DNA from: Planctomycetota bacterium
GTDB taxonomy: Bacteria > Planctomycetota > UBA1135 > UBA2386
Direction: 5' to 3'
DNA: 55,600 nt
NCBI GenBank assembly: GCA_025459175.1
Contig: JALORC010000033.1
Span: forward strand, 1-55,600
The notes beneath the pieces were generated by a model. That model saw nothing but the letters and a program-made list of their open reading frames with translations. It did no database searches and was not told the origin of the DNA. This document shows positions 51,326 to 55,600 of the stretch, one piece after another (within the stretch, counting starts at the first letter, position 1; every line of letters starts with the position of its first letter). Made by a program: the position numbers and the translations under genes.

Positions 51326-52231
51326 TCAACCCCTTCGCACCGACTCTACCGGGTTGCTCGTTCCAGGATTCCCTCGCGCCGCTACCGCGATGGCTCCCCC
51401 GAGACGCCCGATCCATCCATGCACCTCGTCGATCGTGCGCTGCAGTGTCGACGTGCCGGCGGTGAGACCGAGCACCTGCACGCCTTCGAACCACTCCGGC
51501 ACCAGCTCGCGCACGTGCTCGACCTGCAGCGTGCGCACCCCCGCCGCGCGCCCACGCTCGGCCAGCTGCCGCGTGTTGTTCGAATCGCGCCCACCGACCA
51601 CCACCAGCGCATCGATGCGCGGCAACAGGTCCCCCAGCGCCTGCTGCCGGGCTTTGGTCGGACTGCACACCGTGTCGAGCCAGCGCACACACGCCTGCGG
51701 ATTGGCGGCGCGGATCGCCGCCAGCAGCTGCGCCGCACGCTCCTCCGGCATCGTCGTCTGCGCCACCACGCCGAGCCGCGCCTGCGGCCAGCACTCGATG
51801 TCGGCCTCGCTGCCGACCACCAGCGGCGCCTCCAGATCCTCGACGATCCCGCGCACCTCGACGTGATCGCGCTTGCCGAGCACGATCACCCGCCGCCCCT
51901 CCGCCGCCAGCTGCTGCGCCGCCGCGTGCGCCTTGCCGACCAGCGGACACGTCGTGTCGACGAGCTGCTTGCCCGCCGCCAACAGCCGCGCCCGCTCGCG
52001 TTCGCTGATGCCGTGCGCGGTCACCAGCACGACCGGCGTGCTCGGCACCGCGCGCGCCGCTTCCGGCGAACGCACGAAGCCGGCCCGGTCGAGCATCGCC
52101 AGCACTTCGCCGTTGTGCACCAGCTCGCCGTGGATCGTGACCGCCTCGGGCCGCGGCAGCCGCCCGATCACGGCCAGCGCGTCGCGCACACCGAAACACA
52201 TGCCCATCGCATCGGCCCGCAGGATCAGCAT
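51326..52231 (-). CDS. ispH: 4-hydroxy-3-methylbut-2-enyl diphosphate reductase
   Basis: Last enzyme of the MEP isoprenoid pathway, converting HMBPP to IPP and DMAPP with an iron-sulfur cluster. The three cluster cysteines are Cys12 (GMCFGV), Cys95 (TTCPLV) and Cys189 (TVCSPT). Substrate-binding residues are also in place: His39 (ELVHN), His73 (TAHG), His123 and Glu125 (RDHVEVRG), and the DSNNTRQL loop. Length (301 aa) fits the family. The start at 52231 faces the histidine kinase gene, with 90 bp between them containing a small palindrome. Confidence 0.94.
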   Translation of the reverse strand: MLILRADAMGMCFGVRDALAVIGRLPRPEAVTIHGELVHNGEVLAMLDRAGFVRSPEAARAVPSTPVVLVTAHGISERERARLLAAGKQLVDTTCPLVGKAHAAAQQLAAEGRRVIVLGKRDHVEVRGIVEDLEAPLVVGSEADIECWPQARLGVVAQTTMPEERAAQLLAAIRAANPQACVRWLDTVCSPTKARQQALGDLLPRIDALVVVGGRDSNNTRQLAERGRAAGVRTLQVEHVRELVPEWFEGVQVLGLTAGTSTLQRTIDEVHGWIGRLGGAIAVAARGNPGTSNPVESVRRG

Positions 52232-52246
52232 CGGAGAGCTCCTTGG

Positions 52247-52261
52247 CTTTGCATCGCAAAG
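52247..52261. promoter_or_regulatory. Short palindrome between ispH and the histidine kinase gene
   Basis: CTTTGC (52247-52252) and GCAAAG (52256-52261) are perfect inverted copies separated by ATC. The site is 15 bp upstream of the ispH start and about 60 bp from the divergent kinase start, so a dimeric regulator bound here could affect both. Confidence 0.35.
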
Positions 52262-52321
52262 TATCGACGCGAGGAAGAGCTGTCAACCGCTGCCGGCTGC
52301 CGGCACCGGCGCGGTTGCTGT

Positions 52322-53875
52322 ATGCAGACGCCCATGGGCGATCGCGATCCGCAGCCTCCCACCGCACCGCCGCCACCCGAACGGCCCTTCGGCCTGCGCA
52401 GCCGACTGCTGCTCGCCCTGGGCGGCCTCGCCGCCCTGCTGGCGCTGGCGCTGCTCGGCTGGATCGAGCCCCACACCCACCGCGCGCTGTCGACGTTCGG
52501 CGCCCGGGTGCTCGACGACAGCTCGACCACCATGCACGCCCTCGCGCTCGAACAGAACGACCAGGGCCGCGACACGCTGGTCGACCTGCTGCGCGGCTCG
52601 GAGCTCGACCGCCAGCGCGCCATCGAACAGCTGCCGGCGGCCGCCACCCCGGAGTTGCGCACCGCACTGCTCGCGGCCGAACGGAGCCGCGGCCAACACT
52701 GGCGCCAACGCGGCACCGCCGCCGCCGACGAACTGCTGGCCCGCGCCGAAGCCTCGATCGACGTGCGGCTGCGCGCCCTGCAGCGCGCGCAGTCGGCGCA
52801 CGCGGCCGACTTCCTGCAGGACCTGCGGGCCACCCACCTGCTGCTGCTCGCGTCGCTGTTGCTGACGCTGCTCGCAGTGTTCGGCCTCGGCCTGGAGCGG
52901 TTCGTGATCGCGCCGACCCGGCGCTTGCGCGCGGCGGTGCAGCGGGTCGCCGGTGGCGAGCTCGAGATCGACCTGCCGCGCGCGGGTGGCGCGGAACTCG
53001 GCCAACTGAGCCGCGACTTCGCGACCATGGTGACGCAGCTGCGCAGCGCGCGCGACCAGCTGCAGCGGTTCGCGAGCGGGCTCGAACACGAGGTCGGCAA
53101 GCAGACCGCACACCTCGAGCAGGCGCTGCGCGATCTGCGCAGTTCGCACCAGCAGCTGGCACAGGCCGAGCGCCTGGCGGCACTCGGCACGCTGGCCGGC
53201 GGCATCGCGCACGAGTTCCACAACCTGATCGGCGGCATCCGCGGCTGCGCGAGCGAGCTGCAGACCAGCGAGACCGATGCCGAGCGCAAGGAAACGCTGG
53301 CGGTGATCACGCGCGCCGCCGACCGCGGTACCGGCATCGTGCAACAGCTGCTGCGCTTCGCCCGCCGCTCGGTGGAACGGCACGAGCGCCTCGATCCGAC
53401 CGCCGTCGCCGGCGATGCGTTGGCGCTGTGCGAGCCCGCCGCCCGCCGCCAGCAGATCACCGTCGAACGCCGGTTCACCGCCGGCCTCGAGCTGCGCGGC
53501 GATGGCGACGCGTTGCACCAGGTGCTCGTCAATCTGCTGTTGAACGCGCTGCAGGCGATGGGCAGCGGAGGCACGCTGCGGGTTGCCGTCGACGGCGACG
53601 ACGCCGAGGTGCGCATCGCGGTCGCCGACACCGGCCGCGGCATCGCGCCGGCCGATCTGCCGCACCTGTTCGAGCCGTTCTTCACCACCCGCCACGGCGA
53701 CGACGGGCAACGGCGCGGCACCGGCCTCGGGCTGTCGGTGTCCTGGGGCCTGGTGCAGGCGCACGGCGGCCGCATCGACGTGCAGTCGACGCTCGGCCAG
53801 GGCTCCACGTTCACGGTGCGGCTGCCGCGCGGTGTGGGCGCCGCGAACGACGGCGAAGCACGGCCCTTGCAGTGA
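52322..53875 (+). CDS. Membrane sensor histidine kinase, orphan
   Basis: A 517-aa two-component sensor. A cytoplasmic proline-rich start is followed by a first membrane helix (about residues 28-47), a helical periplasmic domain of about 130 residues, a second helix (about 178-198), a HAMP domain, a coiled coil, and the kinase core. The phosphoacceptor is His297 in GGIAHEFHNL; ATP-binding boxes are NLLLNALQAM (N), DTGRGI (G1), FEPFFTT (F) and GTGLGLS (G2). No response regulator gene is adjacent. The sigma factor gene starts 32 bp downstream on the same strand, so co-transcription and a functional link are possible. ATG 52334 is an alternative start. Confidence 0.88.
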   Translation: MQTPMGDRDPQPPTAPPPPERPFGLRSRLLLALGGLAALLALALLGWIEPHTHRALSTFGARVLDDSSTTMHALALEQNDQGRDTLVDLLRGSELDRQRAIEQLPAAATPELRTALLAAERSRGQHWRQRGTAAADELLARAEASIDVRLRALQRAQSAHAADFLQDLRATHLLLLASLLLTLLAVFGLGLERFVIAPTRRLRAAVQRVAGGELEIDLPRAGGAELGQLSRDFATMVTQLRSARDQLQRFASGLEHEVGKQTAHLEQALRDLRSSHQQLAQAERLAALGTLAGGIAHEFHNLIGGIRGCASELQTSETDAERKETLAVITRAADRGTGIVQQLLRFARRSVERHERLDPTAVAGDALALCEPAARRQQITVERRFTAGLELRGDGDALHQVLVNLLLNALQAMGSGGTLRVAVDGDDAEVRIAVADTGRGIAPADLPHLFEPFFTTRHGDDGQRRGTGLGLSVSWGLVQAHGGRIDVQSTLGQGSTFTVRLPRGVGAANDGEARPLQ

Positions 53876-53906
53876 GGGAATCCGACGCCAAACTCGTCCC
53901 TGCGGC

Positions 53907-54485
53907 ATGAGTTCGCCTCTCCATCCCGATCACGCGCAGGTCGCGGCCTACCTGCGCGGCGAACCGGCCGCCGCGACCTGGATGGAGGAGCAACTGCTCT
54001 GCATCCCGCGGCTGGTGGCGTGGCTGCGGCGGCGCTGCCCTTCGGTGCGAACCGATCAGCTGCCCGACATCGCCCAGGAGGCCGGTCTGACGGCTCTGAC
54101 CCGCCTCGCCAGCTATCATGGGCTGGCGCCGTTCGAGGCCTGGCTGCACCGCATCTGCGAACTGAGCCTCTACACCTTCACGCGGCGACAGGGCCGCCAG
54201 CGGCAGACCGACCTGTCGTTCGAACCCGAAGCTGCCACCACCCCGCCGCTGGACGCCATGGCCGACGACGAACACCGCGCCCGGATCCGCGCTGCCATCG
54301 AGAGCATCGGCGGCGCCGAGGCGGAGATTCTGCGACAACGACATCTCGAAGGTCGGGATTTGCGAGACATCGCGGCGAGCCGGGGCATTCCGTTGGCGAC
54401 GGTCCGGACCTGGTACTACCGCGGTTTGAAGAAGCTGCAGCGGCGACTGGGCGAGGGGCCGGACGGCGAAGGGGGGCCGGCATGA
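53907..54485 (+). CDS. ECF-like RNA polymerase sigma factor
   Basis: A 192-aa sigma-70 family protein that should direct RNA polymerase to a small regulon. The region 2-like segment covers about residues 25-90 (ending LAPFEAWLHRICELSLYTF), and region 4 covers about 125-180, with the helix-turn-helix LEGRDLRDIAASRGIPLATVRTWYYRGLKKL. The arrangement and size resemble planctomycete ECF groups. The stop overlaps the start of the next gene by 4 bp (ATGA), the usual relationship between an ECF sigma factor and its anti-sigma factor. Confidence 0.85.
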   Translation: MSSPLHPDHAQVAAYLRGEPAAATWMEEQLLCIPRLVAWLRRRCPSVRTDQLPDIAQEAGLTALTRLASYHGLAPFEAWLHRICELSLYTFTRRQGRQRQTDLSFEPEAATTPPLDAMADDEHRARIRAAIESIGGAEAEILRQRHLEGRDLRDIAASRGIPLATVRTWYYRGLKKLQRRLGEGPDGEGGPA

Positions 54486-55162
54486 ATTCCCCCCGAGATG
54501 ACCAGGACCCGGTGGACCCCATGCTCGAGCGGCTGTTGGCCGGCGAGCTCGACCTCGATGACCCGACCGTACGCGACCGCATGCAACAGGACCCCGACTT
54601 CGCGGCCGAGGCCGAAGCGTTGCTGACGCTGGCGGCCGAGCTCGATCCGCCGCCGAAGAGCGTGCGCGGCGAGCCGGAGCCGTGGGCCGGGGCGGACCGG
54701 GCGATGGTCGAGCTGGTGCAGAAGCACGGCAGGCCGGTGGTGCCGATCGCCGCCGGGCGCCGGCGCTGGCCGTGGTTGCTCGCGGCGGCGGCGGCGGCGC
54801 TCGTGGTCGCAGCGCTGATGCTCTGGCCGCGCGATGGTCTGGTCGAGCCGACCGGCAAGGTCATGATGGGCGATCACAACCCGGCGGCGGAGCTGGTCGT
54901 GACAAGGTCCCGCCTCGCCGAGTTCGGGTTCGATTGGAGTTCGCTGACGGCGCTTCGCACGCCCCCCTACCGCCTGCAGTTCCTGGACCTGACCAACCGC
55001 CCGCTGAGCGGCTTGCCGGCCGTCGACCTGCGCACCAAGAGCTATCTGCCGCCGGCGGACCTGGTCGCCCGGCTGCCGCGGGAGTTCGTGGTCGAGATCA
55101 CGGAACCGAAGGGAGTGCAACGCTCCAAGCCATGGACGCAAAGATTCAAGCTGTCGGACTGA
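54482..55162 (+). CDS. Membrane protein, probable anti-sigma factor
   Basis: A 226-aa protein coupled to the sigma factor by a 4-bp overlap. The acidic N-terminal 90 residues (DPMLERLLAGELDLDD and following helices) would be cytoplasmic and could bind the sigma factor; one membrane helix (WPWLLAAAAAALVVAALML, about residues 96-114) follows, with about 110 residues outside. It lacks an obvious zinc-binding HxxxCxxC motif, so it is not a classical ZAS anti-sigma factor. The assignment rests on position and topology. Its end overlaps the next gene by 31 bp. Confidence 0.65.
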   Translation: MNSPRDDQDPVDPMLERLLAGELDLDDPTVRDRMQQDPDFAAEAEALLTLAAELDPPPKSVRGEPEPWAGADRAMVELVQKHGRPVVPIAAGRRRWPWLLAAAAAALVVAALMLWPRDGLVEPTGKVMMGDHNPAAELVVTRSRLAEFGFDWSSLTALRTPPYRLQFLDLTNRPLSGLPAVDLRTKSYLPPADLVARLPREFVVEITEPKGVQRSKPWTQRFKLSD

Positions 55163-55600
55163 CCGGGCTGGCGGTGGCGTTGGTGCTGGTGCTCCGCGCC
55201 GACACGACGAACGCGGAGCCGAGCTCGGTTTCGACCTCGACGAGCGACGCTGATTCTGGCCACGGAGAACTGGTGCAGGACCCGGTGGTCGACGAAGGCC
55301 GGCTGGCGGCGGAACGCGCCGCGAAGGCTCTGCGCCTGCGCGCCCTGCGACTGTTCGGGACGCTGAGAAAGAAGCCTTGGCCGAGCAGCCGGGAGCAACT
55401 GGCAGCTGAGCTCGACACGGTGATGGCGGAGGCGAAAGCACTGCAGTCGACGAACCCGGCCTTGCTCACGTTGGACACCTACGAGTTCCTGGGCTTGAGT
55501 ACCAGCAACCTGGGCGACCAGGACGGCGATCTGGCCGTGCGCGCCGCAAAGGTCGCGACGCTGCACCGAGAGCACCGCGAACGGAACCCGGGTCAGTCGG
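55132..55600 (+). CDS. Exported protein downstream of the sigma/anti-sigma pair, partial
   Basis: An open frame starting with ATG at 55132 that runs past the window end (156 codons visible). The N terminus is a signal peptide (IQAVGLTGLAVALVLVLRA), followed by a Ser/Thr/Asp-rich linker and then charged helices (EGRLAAERAAKALRLRALRLF). I recognise no domain. It overlaps the anti-sigma-like gene by 31 bp in another frame, so it is likely part of the same operon and may be a signal sensor or a target of the sigma factor. The missing C terminus prevents a better call. Confidence 0.6.
   Translation, partial: MDAKIQAVGLTGLAVALVLVLRADTTNAEPSSVSTSTSDADSGHGELVQDPVVDEGRLAAERAAKALRLRALRLFGTLRKKPWPSSREQLAAELDTVMAEAKALQSTNPALLTLDTYEFLGLSTSNLGDQDGDLAVRAAKVATLHREHRERNPGQS

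Overview
The window is GC-rich (about two thirds to 70% by eye) and densely coded, and it reads like a chromosome segment of a member of the Planctomycetota. The pointers are a DUF1580-like gene, several secreted proteins ending in the same kind of beta-rich C-terminal domain seen in uncultured planctomycetes, many Sec or lipoprotein signals, a Bacteroidetes-type single-anchor succinate dehydrogenase and a large multihaem cytochrome set. The lineage is inferred from protein families; no rRNA is present.

Region 1 (1 to about 11,027) is the right part of an integrated element, with every gene on the minus strand. From the chromosomal junction inward it has a tyrosine recombinase abutting the 3' end of a tRNA-Pro(CGG) gene, an unknown protein with an LQ-repeat tract, a DUF1580-like small DNA-binding-type protein, a fused primase-helicase overlapping it by 8 bp, a 16-bp inverted-repeat structure, and a type III-like restriction-modification operon (res, then mod, then a third gene that runs off the window). 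The left end of the element is outside the window. The layout resembles a phage satellite or integrative plasmid carrying a defence cargo.

Region 2 (11,027 to 16,166) is ordinary chromosome: tRNA-Pro, an MgtE-type Mg2+ channel, a small unknown protein, an alpha/beta-hydrolase lipoprotein, a phytanoyl-CoA dioxygenase-like protein and an aldo/keto reductase.

Region 3 (16,187 to 25,131, minus strand) is the most striking part. Four consecutive genes encode a six-haem NapC/NrfH-like membrane cytochrome, an outer-membrane beta-barrel with a proline-rich N-terminal arm, a 13-haem lipoprotein and a ten-haem MtrC/OmcA-like lipoprotein. Together they look like a complete route from the quinone pool across both membranes to the cell surface, that is, an extracellular electron transfer conduit. 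A DUF4139 protein precedes them on the same strand.

Region 4 (25,320 to 37,670) has secreted proteins and hydrolases: a GH74-type xyloglucanase, a large unknown secreted protein, a kelch lipoprotein, a DUF2959-like lipoprotein, a GDPD phosphodiesterase joined to a metallophosphoesterase, a REP-associated-type transposase and a GH9 cellulase. GH74 plus GH9 suggests growth on plant xyloglucan or cellulose.

Region 5 (37,671 to 41,471, minus) is sdhC-sdhA-sdhB followed by a coupled small membrane protein. Region 6 (41,686 to 51,163) has a subtilisin-like peptidase, a DUF502 membrane protein, a secreted unknown, a GT-C-like membrane glycosyltransferase, a 45-aa membrane peptide, a SAM methyltransferase and a secreted beta-helix-like protein in a lower-GC patch. 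Region 7 (51,326 to 55,600) has ispH, divergent from an orphan histidine kinase, then an ECF-like sigma factor, its membrane anti-sigma-like partner and a secreted protein cut by the window end.
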